A DNA stretch of 26,435 bases from Bremia lactucae. Its lineage: Eukaryota; Oomycota; Peronosporomycetes; Peronosporales; Peronosporaceae. The stretch covers positions 1,944,146 through 1,970,580 of the forward strand of contig NC_090621.1 in the NCBI RefSeq assembly GCF_004359215.1, written 5' to 3'. A program made the translations under genes and the position numbers. The notes under the pieces are model-generated. The model was not told the origin of the DNA and made no database searches. It worked only from the letters and a program-made list of their open reading frames with translations. Positions 16,911 to 26,435 of this stretch are shown here, piece after piece (the first letter of the stretch is position 1; the number at the start of each line of letters is the position of its first letter).

Positions 16911-19380
16911 AACAAATCTACTTCAATGGTCTTGACCTTCTTCTGGCGGGCTTCGGCTTCCAGAGGCTTGTAGTCGTGTACACTTGCGAAAACGGTTTGT
17001 CTTCATCGCGGCACATTGCATCTTCACATTTCGTATTCGCACGGCTGTCGTCGAATGTCCTCGCTCTCTGGCCAACTTCATTCACTATTCGTCGACAAAG
17101 GTTCCTCTCTCGCCCAACGATTCCGATTCCTTTTCTTGGATCTTAATAAATTGCGCATGTAACTCAACAAGCTCAAGAGGTACCTTGTCCTTCTCGTCTT
17201 TGGCCGAGTGAAATATACCATACGAGTGCACAATAAAAGTCATTGGCAATGTCTCTCGACACTGCAGGACTGCAAACGTCGGACCAATCCGCACGATGTT
17301 TCGACCACTGCGCCATATCGCAGCTCTACTGCGTCATATCTTGCTTAAAATTATCCTTGGATTTTGTAATTTCGACCATTTCTTCAAAATAAGTCTCGTC
17401 TTAAGTATCACGAACCAAATGGCACAATGTACCGTAGTGTCTGCAATCAATGCAGTGTCGAGTCGAAATCCATTCCAAGCTTGGTGTCCCTTGCCCCTGC
17501 ATCACTGTGCGTCGTGTAATGAAAAACCGTAAGAGTTAATCAAATTGTCATGGATCCTGTTGCGAAATCCCCAGCGGGCTTTGGATACTTGACAAAAATC
17601 TACATTATTTTGAATGGGAGACCAAAAAGCAATGGCACGGTGCCGGATACGGAAACATTCATGGTCAAGACGTACTGTGAACCAAACAAGGCTGCTGCCA
17701 AAGCGGCCACTCATGAAGTCATCGAGGCGGACATTGCAGTCTCGCACGAGTTCCAGATTCTAAAAACGCAGTATGACCGCTTTTGGGCGGTTCTTTGTAG
17801 AGCTAGGAGAACTTTCGAATCCAAAGGCTTGCCATTTTCCTAAAAATCGAGTACCACGAGGCGATTAGGAAAGTACTTTTGACGTTCTTTAACGGATTTG
17901 TGCTACATCCGCTACTGCGTGATGCGGCCTGCTTGAAAGATTTTCGGCGGTCCTATAGGTCAGCTCCATTACTTTTAAAAGAATCGGCAAAAGGTTATGT
18001 ATAACACGGACGAGCACAACACGTCGATCAAGTCTCTACATTTAGAGCTCAAGAGAGCTCAGATCCGTACTAAAGCAAACGCTCTTGTCGACCGTCAGAA
18101 ACAACAGTTACAGCGTATGGCCTGGCAAATTGCTCGTGCGGAAAAGTAGCGTAAGCGCGAAGCAGCGGAGAATATTCGACGGGAACATACGGCGTTTCAT
18201 TTTAAGGCCTTTAAAGGCTCGAAAAGAGACGCAAGCGGAGCGAATACAGCGAGAAAAATTTACATTATGAGAAGCAGTCGAGTCGACGCGCATTCTGTTA
18301 TTTGACGTCGTGCGCGCGACAATAGTGCTACCGACGGCCAAGTGTAAAGGGGCGGAAGTACACTTGGCACTCTGTCTGGTCAGTTCGAGCTGCTTCGAAC
18401 ACAAAGTGGCTCATTGTATCATTTATAACTTGAGACGAATCTCGAGCTCTTTCTTTATTATTTCATTTGAGTAGTTGGATCGTGCAACTTTCGATACGCA
18501 TCATTAATGCGCTCAAGTGTCTCTTGATCTTCGATTTCGTCAGGTCCATAGACCTTCACTTGATCTTGTATTGCGCAGCAATTTCTTCAGGCGTTGCGTC
18601 TTTCGATACACTGAAGACGTCGTAACTCTCTCAAACCAAAAAAAAATAGCGATTTGCAGATCCACGACGCTGGTGAAAGATATCCGCGACATTGTGATGG
18701 CTCTAGTAGAAGTGCAATAATTCATAGCGACAACAGCGCTGCTGTGTATTGCCATAGCCAACGAGACAGGTTCTTGAATCTTGTAGCTTAAACGGACGAC
18801 AAAAGAGTAAACCGCATATCTGGCAATAGTGAGAACGTGGTTTTGGAAATCTAAGCGCGGCTCTGTGGTCCATTATCTCGTTACTAACGTTGTCGGAAAC
18901 CCAGAGCTTTTCAGGACCCGCGACGTCTAAAGCCATGTTGTCTCTGGGAATCGTATTTGACTTCTGTGTCAACATTTGATTTCTGTTGTCGACATTACTG
19001 GCGCATACTGTAAAGGTGGTTTCATCAAGAGAAGGCGTATAGCATTTAGGAGCGCTAAGAGACACGTTTAGCCCTTTTGAGAATGATCTATAATCTCGAC
19101 AGCCTTCCATTCAAAAATTTAAGCATTGCCGATACCCATAATGCTCTGCACGATACAATTTTGCCACGCTCTGGGCTAGCTTTGCCTCATTCTCTCGCAT
19201 ACAAGACATTATAAACTTTACACACGGCAACTAACTTTGAAGATACTTTAGCGAAGCTTCCAGTTGTTGTGAAATACAAGCTGTCTGCTTTACCCGTAAT
19301 GCTATCATTTTGGGAGTGACCAAGTCGCACTGAACTCACTTCATTTGCCACGGAAAATACTACGATATTGCGCATCCTTT
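16905..19380 (-). pseudogene. F5: decayed F copy, inverted counterpart of F3
   Basis: On the minus strand the head is at 19187-19375 (MRNIVVFSVANEVSS). A 135-codon frame (18703-19110) covers the coil end and FYVE-type region, with IMDH in place of the first Cys pair, then HYCQICG, LFC and QQRCC in one frame. The J-like region is at 18540-18640. Between about 17425 and 18316 the gene is inverted, as in F3, leaving on the plus strand a 97-codon frame (17550-17843, starting MDPVAKSPAGFGYLTK) and a coil piece (18085-18270). The tail is at 17085-17294. The 3' end is cut off by the S repeat at about 16905. It is a pseudogene. Confidence 0.75.
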
Positions 19381-20922
19381 CTTACAATCTATCATTAAAA
19401 TTTTATTCAAATTTTCCGCAAGTTGAAGTTATATATCCGAAGAATCGTTCGAAGACGGATGGGGAAGCTTACTTAGCGAAGCTGTTTATGCTTTCTCATC
19501 CGTCGTGGAAGCCTCGTTGCAAGCCGTAAAAAGAAATACAACGTGCCATCCAGCTGGCGAGCAACACCGTACCGAAGAAGAAATATGTGAAGTCAAGGAG
19601 CGCTTTTTCCATACATTGCGCAGCTCGATTCTAAACATCCACAAGTCATGCAGCGTATCTCAAGCGCTTAGCGCCTTCGAATCATCATGGACGAAATGAA
19701 TTGGGGGTTTGGCAAGAGGTTATTTGGCATTCGTCGGATTGATAGCGTGTTTCAGCTCAGGCTTTACCTAAGCAAGACCAGACGCCGTATTTTCGTGGGG
19801 TACCAGTAAACCCTCTTCGGTACATTTTGCAACGCCTTCATCAGCCATAAAGCGTCGTTTACAGCCCGATGGTCCACCCGTTCCATCCCCAGCTGCCCCG
19901 TGCTCACTCGGTGACAGCCACTTTAACGACTTTAAAGCCTGGCTTTTTAGACAGAGTGCCTTCGGACGTCGCGGTTCTTGAAAAGCTCCGGGTTTCCGAA
20001 AACGTTAGTAACGAGTGCATGGACTGCAGAGCCACGTTTAGATTTAAAAAATCACGTCCTCACCATTGTCAGGTATGCGGTTTACTCGTTTTCGTTCGTT
20101 TGAGCCACAAGATTTAAGTGCCTGTCTCGTTTGGCGATGCCAATACACAGCAGCGCTGTTGCCACAACTGTATCACTACGCTTCCAGTGGAGCCATTACA
20201 ACGCCCGCGGATATCTTTGTCCAGCGTTGTGAACCTCTAAATCGGCCTTCTTTGGGTCAAAAGAGCTACAACGACTTGGGTGTATCGAAAGACGAAACAC
20301 CTGAAGAAATTGCAGCCCAATACAAGATCTAGCTACGGCCTATGAACCTGACGAAATCGAAGATCAAATAACACTTGAGCGCATTACTGATGCATATTGA
20401 AATTATAGGATTAAACTGCTCGAAACGCAATTATTTTCGAAAGGTACTCGCGATTCGTCTAAAGTTCCAAATGATAAAACGAGCCACTTTGTGTTCGAAA
20501 CAGCTCGAACTGACCAGACAGAGTGCCAAGTGTACTTCCGTCCCTTTACACTTGGCCGTCGGTAGCACTATTGTCGACGATGTACCCGTAGTGTCTGCAA
20601 TCAATGCATTGTCGAGTCGAAACCCATTCCAAGCTTGGTGTCCCATGCCGCTGCGTCACTGTACGTCGTGTAATGAAAACCTATCAGAGTTTATCAAACT
20701 GTCATTGTTCCTCTTGCGAAGTTTTCAACGGGCTTTGAGTACTTGACAAAACTCTACATTTCTGTGAACCGGAGAGCAAAAGGCAATGGCACGATGCCGG
20801 ATACGGAAATGTTATGGTCAAGGCGTACTGTGTACCAAACAAGGCTGCTGCCAAAGCGGCCTCTCATGAAGTCATCTAGTTGGACCTTGCACTCTCGCAC
20901 GAGTTCCAGATTCTAGAAAAAA
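18646..20922 (+). repeat. tandem duplication, first unit
   Basis: Starting at aatagcgatttgcagatcca, about 2.28 kb recur from 20928. I see roughly one difference per hundred bases over the first 2 kb (for example an a/c change at about 18715 and 20999). One larger difference is about 245 bp present here (20408-20640) but absent from the second unit. Confidence 0.85.
19386..20922 (+). pseudogene. F6: decayed F copy, 3'-truncated at the sequence gap
   Basis: The head with hairpin (19454-19504) is followed by a 64-codon frame 19505-19699 (MEASLQAVKRNTT). A proline-rich stretch plus first FYVE half is at 19869-20117 (CMDC, HHCQVCG). The second half and J-like stretch are at 20066-20332 in another frame (ending TPEEIAAQYKI, stop TAG). 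A 123-codon frame (20375-20746) holds the second Cys segment with WCPMPLRHCTSC. The sequence ends at the N. It is head to head with F5 around 19380-19440. It keeps the 245-bp segment missing from F2 and F7, so it is the more complete copy here. Confidence 0.7.
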
Positions 20923-20923
20923 N
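20923..20923. other. undetermined base within an A run (probable assembly join)
   Basis: This is the only N in the window, inside a run of A between F6 (ttctagaaaaaa) and F5' (aaaaaaatagcg). On the left F6 would continue with cgcagtatgac, as F7 does at 22978-22992. On the right the sequence begins in the middle of an F5-type copy. Two unrelated contexts meet here through a poly-A stretch. Confidence 0.9.
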
Positions 20924-21662
20924 AAAAAAATAGCGATTTGCAGATCCACGACGCTGGTGAAAGATATCCGCGACATTGTGATGGCTCTAGTAGAAGTGCC
21001 ATAATTCATAGCGACAACAGCGCTGCTGTGTATTGCCATAGCCAACGAGACAGGTTCTTGAATCTTGTAGCTTAAACGGACGACAAAAGAGTAAACCGCA
21101 TATCTGGCAATAGTGAGAACGTGGTTTTGGAAATCTAAGCGCGGCTCTGTGGTCCATTATCTCGTTACTAACGTTGTCGGAAACCCAGAGCTTTTCAGGA
21201 CCCGCGACGTCTAAAGCCATGTTGTCTCTGGGAATCGTATTTGACTTCTGTGTCAACATTTGATTTCTGTTGTCGACATTACTGGCGCATACTGTAAAGG
21301 TGGTTTCATCAAGAGAAGGCGTATAGCATTTAGGAGCGCTAAGAGACACGTTTAGCCCTCTTGAGAATGATCTATAATCTCGACAGCCTTCCATTCAAAA
21401 ATTTAAGCATTGCCGATACCCATAATGCTCTGCACGATACAATTTTGCCACGCTCTGGGCTAGCTTTGCCTCATTCTCTCGCATACAAGACATTATAAAC
21501 TTTACACACGGCAACTAACTTTGAAGATACTTTAGCGAAGCTTCCAGTTGTTGTGAAATACAAGCTGTCTGCTTTACCCGTAATGCTATCATTTTGGGAG
21601 TGACCAAGTCGCACTGAACGCACTTCATTTGCCACGGAAAATACTACGATATTGCGCATCAT
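20924..21662 (-). pseudogene. F5': second copy of the F5 5' half
   Basis: This is nearly identical to 18646-19380: a 135-codon frame (20987-21394, MEGCRDYRSFSRGLNV) covers the coil and FYVE-type region, and a 63-codon head frame (21471-21662, MMRNIVVFSVANEV) follows it on the plus-strand map. The J-like part and everything downstream are missing because the copy starts at the N. It is head to head with F7. Confidence 0.75.
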
Positions 21663-22978
21663 TTCTTACAATCTATCATTAAAATTTTATTCAAATTTTC
21701 CGCAAGTTGAAGTTATATATCCGAAGAATCGTTCGAAGACGGATGGGGAAGCTTACTAAGCGAAGCTGTATATGCTTTCTCATCCGTCGTGGAAGCCTCG
21801 TTACAAGCCGTAAAAAGAAATACAACGTGCCATCCAGCTGGCGAGCAACACCGTACGAAGAAGAAATACGTGAAGTCAAGGAGCGCTTTTTCCATACATT
21901 GCGCAGCTCGATTCTAAACATCCACAAGTCATGCAGCGTATCTCAAGCGCTTAGCGCCTTCGAATAATCATGGACGAAATGAATTGGGGGCTTGGCAAGA
22001 GGTTATTTGGCATTCGTCGGATTGATAGCGTGTTTCAGCTCAGGCTTTACCTAAGCAAGACCAGACGCCGTATTTTCGTGGGGTACCAGTAAACCCTCTT
22101 CGGTACATTTTGCAACGCCTTCATCAGCCACAAAGCGTCGTTTACAACCCGATGGTCCACCCATTCCATCCCCAGCTGCCCCGTGCTCACTCGGTGACAG
22201 CCACTTTAACGACTTTAAAGCCTGGCTTTTTAGACAGAGTGCCTTCGGACGTCGCGGTTCTTGAAAAGCTCCGCGTTCCGAAAACGTTAGTAACGAGTGC
22301 ATGGACTGCAGAGCCACGTTTAGATTTAAAAAATCACGTCCTCACCATTGTCAGGTATGCGGTTTACTCGTTTTCGTTCGTTTGAGCCACAAGATTTAAG
22401 TGCCTGTCTCGTATGGCGATGCCAATACACAGCAGCGCTGTTGCCACAACTGTATCACTACGCTTCCAGTGGAGCCATTACAACGCCCGCGGATATCTTT
22501 GTCCAGCGTTGTGAACCTCTAAATCGGCCTTCTTTGGGTCAAAAGAGCTACAACGACTTGAGTGTATCGAAAGACGAAACACCTGAAGAAATTGCAGCCC
22601 AATACAAGATCTAGCTACGGCCTATGAACCTGACGAAATCGAAGATCAAATAACACTTGAGCGCATTACTGATGCATATTGAAATTATAGGATTAAACTT
22701 GTCCCATTCCGCTGCGTCACTGTACGTCGTGTAATAAAACCTATCAGAGTTTATCAAACTGTCATGGTTCCTCTTGCGAAGTTTTCAACGGGCTTTGAGT
22801 ACTTGACAAAACTCTACATTTCTGTGAACTGAAGAGCAAAAGGCAATGGCACGATGCCGGATACGGAAATGTTATAGTCAAGGCGTACTGTGTACCAAAC
22901 AAGGCTGCTGCCAAAGCGGCATCTCATGAAGTCATCTAGCTGGACCTTGCACTCTCGCACGAGTTCCAGATTCTAGAA
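20928..22978 (+). repeat. tandem duplication, second unit
   Basis: Second copy of 18646-20922, lacking about 245 bp at 22697 (aaact joined to tgtcccattccgctgcg). The low divergence could reflect a recent duplication or two alleles placed in series. Confidence 0.85.
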
Positions 22979-24080
22979 AAAACGCAGTATGACGGGTTTT
23001 GAGTGGCTCTTTGGAGAGCTAGAAGAACTTTCGAATCCAAAGGCGTTGCCATTTTCCCGAAAATCGGGTACCACGAAGCGAACAGGAAAGTGCTTATGAC
23101 GTTCTTTAACGGGTGTGTGCTACGCCCGCTACTGCGTGATGCGGACTGCTTAAAAGATTTTCGGCGGTCCTCGAGGTCCGCTCCATTACTTTTAAAAGAT
23201 TCGCCAAAAGGTTACGTGTAACACGGACGAGTACAACACGTCGATCAAGTCTATACGGTCAGAACTCGAGAAAGCTCAGATCCGTACCAAAAAAACGCTC
23301 TTGTCGACCATCAGAAGCAACATAAACAGCGTCTGGTGCGACAAATTGCTCGTGCGGAAAAGCTGCGTAATCGCGAACCTGCGCATAATATTCGACGAGA
23401 ACAAGCGACGTTTCATTTTGAGGCCTTGAAGGCTCGAAAAGAGACGCAAACGGAGCGAATAAAGAGAAAAAATAACGAAATGAAAAGCAGTCGAGTACGA
23501 CGCACATTCTGTTATTTGACGTCGCACGCGGCCAATCGGCTCGTAATACTGAAGACGAGACCTATTTTTAAGAAATGGGCGAGCTTACGAATCCAAGGAT
23601 AATTTCAAGCAAGATACGACGCAGTAGAACTGCGATATGGCGCAGAGGTCGAAACATCGTGCTGATTGGTCCGAGGCCTGCAATCCTGCAATGTCGAGAG
23701 ACATTGCCAATGAATTTAACTGTGCACTCGTATGGTATATTTCACTCGACCAAAGACGTGAACGACGAGGTACCTCCTGATCTTGTGGGGTTACATGCGC
23801 AATTTATTAAGATCCAAGAAAAGGAACCCGAATCGTTGGGCGAAAAAGGAAATTTTGTCGACGAAGAGAGAATGAAGGTGGTCAAAGAGCGAGGACATTG
23901 GACGAGTGGCCGTGCGAATACGAAATGCGAAGATGCAATGTGCCGCGTGAAGACGCACGGTGCTAGCAAGAGCACGTATTCGTGCCTCTGGTAGCCGAAG
24001 CCCGCCAGAAGAAGGTCAAGACCATTGAAGCAGACTTGTTGACTAAGACTACGGATGAGATCACTCATGACGGTTCGTAA
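21666..24080 (+). pseudogene. F7: decayed F copy, inverted counterpart of F2
   Basis: The head with hairpin (21736-21786) is followed by a 91-codon frame 22110-22385 covering the proline-rich stretch up to the first FYVE Cys pair, where a one-base loss changes frame. The second FYVE half and J-like part are at 22348-22614. Then come 72 codons (23003-23221) with LTFFNG-like sequence, an 88-codon coiled coil (23336-23602) and a 139-codon tail (23575-23994) ending at a TAG caused by loss of one T (tctggtagcc against tctggttagcc in F3). The frame of F3 would end at TAA 24078-24080. It shares the 245-bp deletion with F2. It is among the better preserved copies in the 3' half, but still a pseudogene. 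Confidence 0.75.
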
Positions 24081-24223
24081 ATTGACAACAGCATACCGAA
24101 AAGGGAGTGATTATAACAATTCCCTAATATTAACCTCCTTTTATCTTTTCTTATTGGAAACAACAGTTACTTAAAAGTAAATATGTAACAGTACAACCCG
24201 TTACAGACTACTGATGACTTCAT

Positions 24224-25159
24224 TCATGACGGATCGTAAATTGCAACAGCATACGGGTTGACTCCATTTAGAAGAAACTGATTAGCAGGGATTGACAAGA
24301 TACGACGCATGTCAAATGTGACATTGTCAGTGGGCCGTTCTGGGTCACGAAGTCGAATTCTGTGTCGCAAAGGTTGCGGCAGGACAGGAGGCGTGACGAT
24401 ATCATAAAGACGGTATTCAATATGCGTTGCAGAAGCACTGACTTTCAGTAGGAGGATATACTGAATGCCAGAATATTCGCACCACCAACGTGCAGCTCGC
24501 TCAAGACTTGCCCATGGTTGCCATCGTCCAACTTCAACTGCAAATGTCACCCAATCGGCAATAGTTCGAGGTACTGGCGGAGGCGTTCGGTTTGGAGTTG
24601 ACCGTTTCGGACCAAATGTCGCATCAGTCTCCTTCTTTGGGAAGCCGGCCCGGCTCGCTGTCATTGAGCCTCCCATTGCAATTTCGCGCGAATTTCCGGT
24701 AGCAGCCACGAAATGTATGGTAAACTGTAGTGACGTGCTTTCATGTACTCTAGTTGGCAGATCCACAATAAAAATCTGTCCTTTATCGTTGAGGTCCAAA
24801 AATCGGAGCGCAACTTGCAGTCCTTCACCATCACCAATATACTTGTTGAAGGCATCACTAGATACCGCATCGCAAACGAGATATGGATCGATTTCAGCGC
24901 CGCCTCGATCAAAATGTCCTGCGACTTGATCGATTCTAAGTGCATTCATTATGTTAGAAATCTCATTAGCAGTTTTAGAAGGCGTAAAATTCGACGTCAT
25001 GCTTGTATTAGCACCCGAAGCCTCTTGATTAAATCCGGATACTCTTGGTCGCTTGGGTATCGAACCATAACAGTACGAATCCCCGTCGCCCAAATTTGAG
25101 ACACTCCTAGGAAATACAAAAGTGTATGATGCTTTTGTTGCGCTGGTTGCTAAAGGCAT
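24224..25159 (-). CDS. P4: P protein, candidate PD-(D/E)XK nuclease-like domain (311 aa)
   Basis: The frame runs from ATG 25157-25159 (MPLATSATKASYTF) to TGA 24224-24226. It aligns with P1 over nearly its whole length. The basic PKRPR patch (35-39) and all candidate nuclease motifs are present: KETDATFGP keeps the aspartate, VTFAVEVG keeps the glutamate, and SLERAARWW and YILLLKV are unchanged. One base is missing at about 24243 relative to P1-P3, so the last residues read AVAIYDPS and the protein ends about eight residues early; the original stop lies at 24201-24203. The upstream R region is intact as for P1, so this copy may be expressed. It converges on F7. Confidence 0.8.
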   Translation of the reverse strand: MPLATSATKASYTFVFPRSVSNLGDGDSYCYGSIPKRPRVSGFNQEASGANTSMTSNFTPSKTANEISNIMNALRIDQVAGHFDRGGAEIDPYLVCDAVSSDAFNKYIGDGEGLQVALRFLDLNDKGQIFIVDLPTRVHESTSLQFTIHFVAATGNSREIAMGGSMTASRAGFPKKETDATFGPKRSTPNRTPPPVPRTIADWVTFAVEVGRWQPWASLERAARWWCEYSGIQYILLLKVSASATHIEYRLYDIVTPPVLPQPLRHRIRLRDPERPTDNVTFDMRRILSIPANQFLLNGVNPYAVAIYDPS

Positions 25160-25410
25160 GATTTTTCGATTGCTTTTTTATTTATATTCGGGGTGTTGCT
25201 ACTGCTGGGGTTTCAAATAGTGATGTCGTACTTCCGCTATTGGCTGTTATATATCAAATTTGTTGAAGTTACCGTATTAACGATGTTCTGCTGCCATAAT
25301 CTGCATAATTATTTCTTATGCAGCCTTTAAGTATCATATTCAGCATAAATATAATGATGCCAGCAGAACATCGATGAAAAAGCAAATTTATAAAATATGG
25401 TATATTTTAT

Positions 25411-25902
25411 GTAGCATAATGTATGATGCTTCGAATTGTTCCAGCAGAACCTCGTTGAAAAAGGAACTTCAACGTTTTTTTATTTACCGCCTAGCGGCAA
25501 TAACGACATTACAATTTGAAACCCCAGCAGCAGCAACACCTCAAGATAATACTGCCGCGCGCATACAAGTGAAAAAGCAACGAAAAAATATTTCTATGGC
25601 AATCAGCGCATGAGTGTCAAATTCTGGCGCTAGAAATCGTACTGGGATAGGTCGAAACCTAGACGACCAAGAATCAGGTGTAAGGACAAGTGTGACGTCG
25701 TTGTGGTGATTGCTTGAGGCAATAAGTTTTTGTTGCAATTTTTCACGTATATGTGGCAGTATAATCTTGGGGTGTTGCTGCTGCTGGAGTTTTAAATTGT
25801 AGTGTCGTAATTACTTTTAGGCTAATACTAAGAGATCTTTGAAGTTGCTTTATCATCGACGTTCTGCTGGCATAATTCGCAGAATCATACTTGATACAGC
25901 AC
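25411..25902 (+). mobile_element. MITE-like element, third copy
   Basis: Same layout and orientation as 161-670, with arms about 25411-25590 and 25740-25902. The core contains a P N-terminal relic whose ATG is at 25596; the frame meets TGA after seven codons (gcgcatgag), and the following KRPR codons have decayed to a form resembling RRPR. Confidence 0.5.
25596..25715 (+). pseudogene. relic of the P N-terminus, third copy
   Basis: About 120 bp aligned with 336-479, with ATGGCAATCAGCGCA shared. A CGA-to-TGA difference ends the frame early, and several small deletions lie around gaatcaggtgtaaggaca. It ends at gtgacgtcgttgtgg, as in the first copy. Confidence 0.5.
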
Positions 25903-26017
25903 AAACGGGTTTCTTGACGCGTGTGTTGTAGCTCTATGTAATAATAGGCGTTCCTGTTGCTAATACTCGCTTCATTCTTAAAAAAAAAATGATTATAATA
26001 TTGCAAAACAACAACAA

Positions 26018-26160
26018 ATGTCTAATGACAAAGTCAGATTAGTCGTAAAGATCGGCTGGCGTAAATCGGGCAAATTGCATCAGAGATTCTCCGGCCTGAT
26101 AACTTTGAGTATTTTACACTCAAGCAAGATGGAAGTAAGAAATGACTCATGTTAAATTGT
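26018..26160 (+). pseudogene. short conserved peptide relic, right copy
   Basis: ATG 26018 opens a frame MSNDKVRLVVKIGWR continuing for 46 codons to a TGA near 26158. A one-base loss relative to the copy at 1931-1822 (minus) moves its second half out of register. The opposite strand also has a 93-codon frame (26034-26315 minus) that is partly conserved at 805-1041 with a three-base indel, so either strand might once have been coding. Confidence 0.35.
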
Positions 26161-26435
26161 ACCAGATATAGCATACCGTTGTCTAAAATATTGCCATTAA
26201 CAACTGCCTTGAAAATGAATTCTCCTGTCGTATAACTACAGAAATCCCTTTCGTGATTGCAGTTCCGGTCATTACTTAAAACGTTTAATGTTTCTAAAAA
26301 ATTATAGTTGTTCAACCTTTTTAAATTTTATTTGATATGTAAGAAAAATCAAAAAAGGCGATTATGACTTCAATTATTTTGCACTGATAAATAAAATTAA
26401 TTGTTTTTATAGAACAGAATTTATTGAAAAAAAAA

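Larger units (their letters stand above)
16905..25165 (-). repeat. right arm of the large inverted repeat (F5-F6/F5'-F7-P4)
   Basis: Reverse counterpart of 6480-12480, in order F5 (F3 counterpart), then F7 and P4 (F2 and P2 counterparts). It is about 2.28 kb longer because of the tandem duplication 18646-20922 / 20928-22978. The spacer between the two arms is about 4.4 kb. Confidence 0.8.
25160..26435 (-). repeat. R repeat, right copy upstream of P4
   Basis: The P4 leader module comes first (about 25160-25300). The rest matches 1-1250 in direct orientation and 1826-2715 in inverted orientation. It holds a MITE-like element, a P N-terminal relic and the peptide relic. The last 200 bases are AT-rich and the window ends in a run of A. 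Confidence 0.85.

Noticed and set aside
20066..20332. programmed ribosomal frameshift in the FYVE region of F6/F7
   Set aside because: There is no slippery heptamer followed by a clear structure at the frame change, other frameshifts and stops follow, and the F3/F5 lineage reads through in one frame. Simple decay is a better explanation.
23742..24068. 108-codon minus-strand open frame starting MSDLIRSLSQQ
   Set aside because: Its start is the duplicated P tail and the rest is antisense to the F7 tail. The equivalent frame at P1 stops after a few codons.
24465..24929. 154-codon plus-strand open frame
   Set aside because: It lies antisense to P4. Similar antisense frames occur opposite P1 and P3 and show no family motif; they follow from the P codon pattern.
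1..26435. LTR retrotransposon with 1.2-kb direct repeats at both ends of the window
   Set aside because: The interior has no reverse transcriptase, RNase H, integrase, primer-binding site or polypurine tract, and the same repeat also occurs internally in inverted orientation.

Overview
The window looks like a eukaryotic, gene-poor, repeat-built locus, most likely from an oomycete (downy mildew or Phytophthora type). The reasons are intron-free reading frames without bacterial ribosome sites, relics of a large gene combining a FYVE-type zinc finger, a J-like domain and coiled coils (an architecture I associate with oomycetes), and a multicopy gene resembling the PD-(D/E)XK-like hypothetical proteins of oomycetes and fungi. 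The assignment is inference. No rRNA, tRNA, CRISPR array, reverse transcriptase or recognisable transposase was seen. All identities and alignments quoted here were made by eye.

Almost everything is made from three building blocks in several copies. 'P' is a gene of about 319 codons, intact or nearly so in two copies (2818-3777 +, 24224-25159 -), N-terminally truncated in two (6641-7441 +, 12615-13340 -), and present as a small relic (16561-16763). 'F' is a long multidomain FYVE/J/coiled-coil gene, broken by frameshifts, stops, deletions and inversions in every copy (F1 3905-6240 -, F2 7566-9982 -, F3 9990-12490 +, F4 13560-15478 -, F5 16905-19380 -, F6 19386-20922 +, a partial F5' 20924-21662 -, F7 21666-24080 +). 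'R' is the roughly 1-kb region upstream of P. It contains a MITE-like element of about 500 bp whose terminal inverted repeats and core derive from the P leader and first P codons.

Layout: 1-1250 R (same orientation as at the window's right end); 1278-1822 F relic; 1826-2817 R inverted; P1 converging on F1; a loose F head (6246-6478); P2 converging on F2; F3 converging on P3; a short S repeat; F4; a scrambled stretch 15500-16560; P relic and a second S repeat; F5; F6; a single N at 20923; F5'; F7 converging on P4; R again to 26435. P and F are convergent with about 125 bp between their stops in three pairs and about 120 bp in the fourth.

On the large scale, 6480-12480 (P2-F2-F3) and 16905-25165 (F5-F6/F5'-F7-P4) form one huge inverted repeat. 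Its right arm carries an extra tandem duplication of about 2.28 kb that ends exactly at the N. This may be a real palindromic amplification or an assembly of alleles or repeats. P is the only gene that may still be expressed. The recurring P-R association and the P-derived inverted-repeat element are the best candidates for an undescribed selfish or conflict-type system, but this is a hypothesis.
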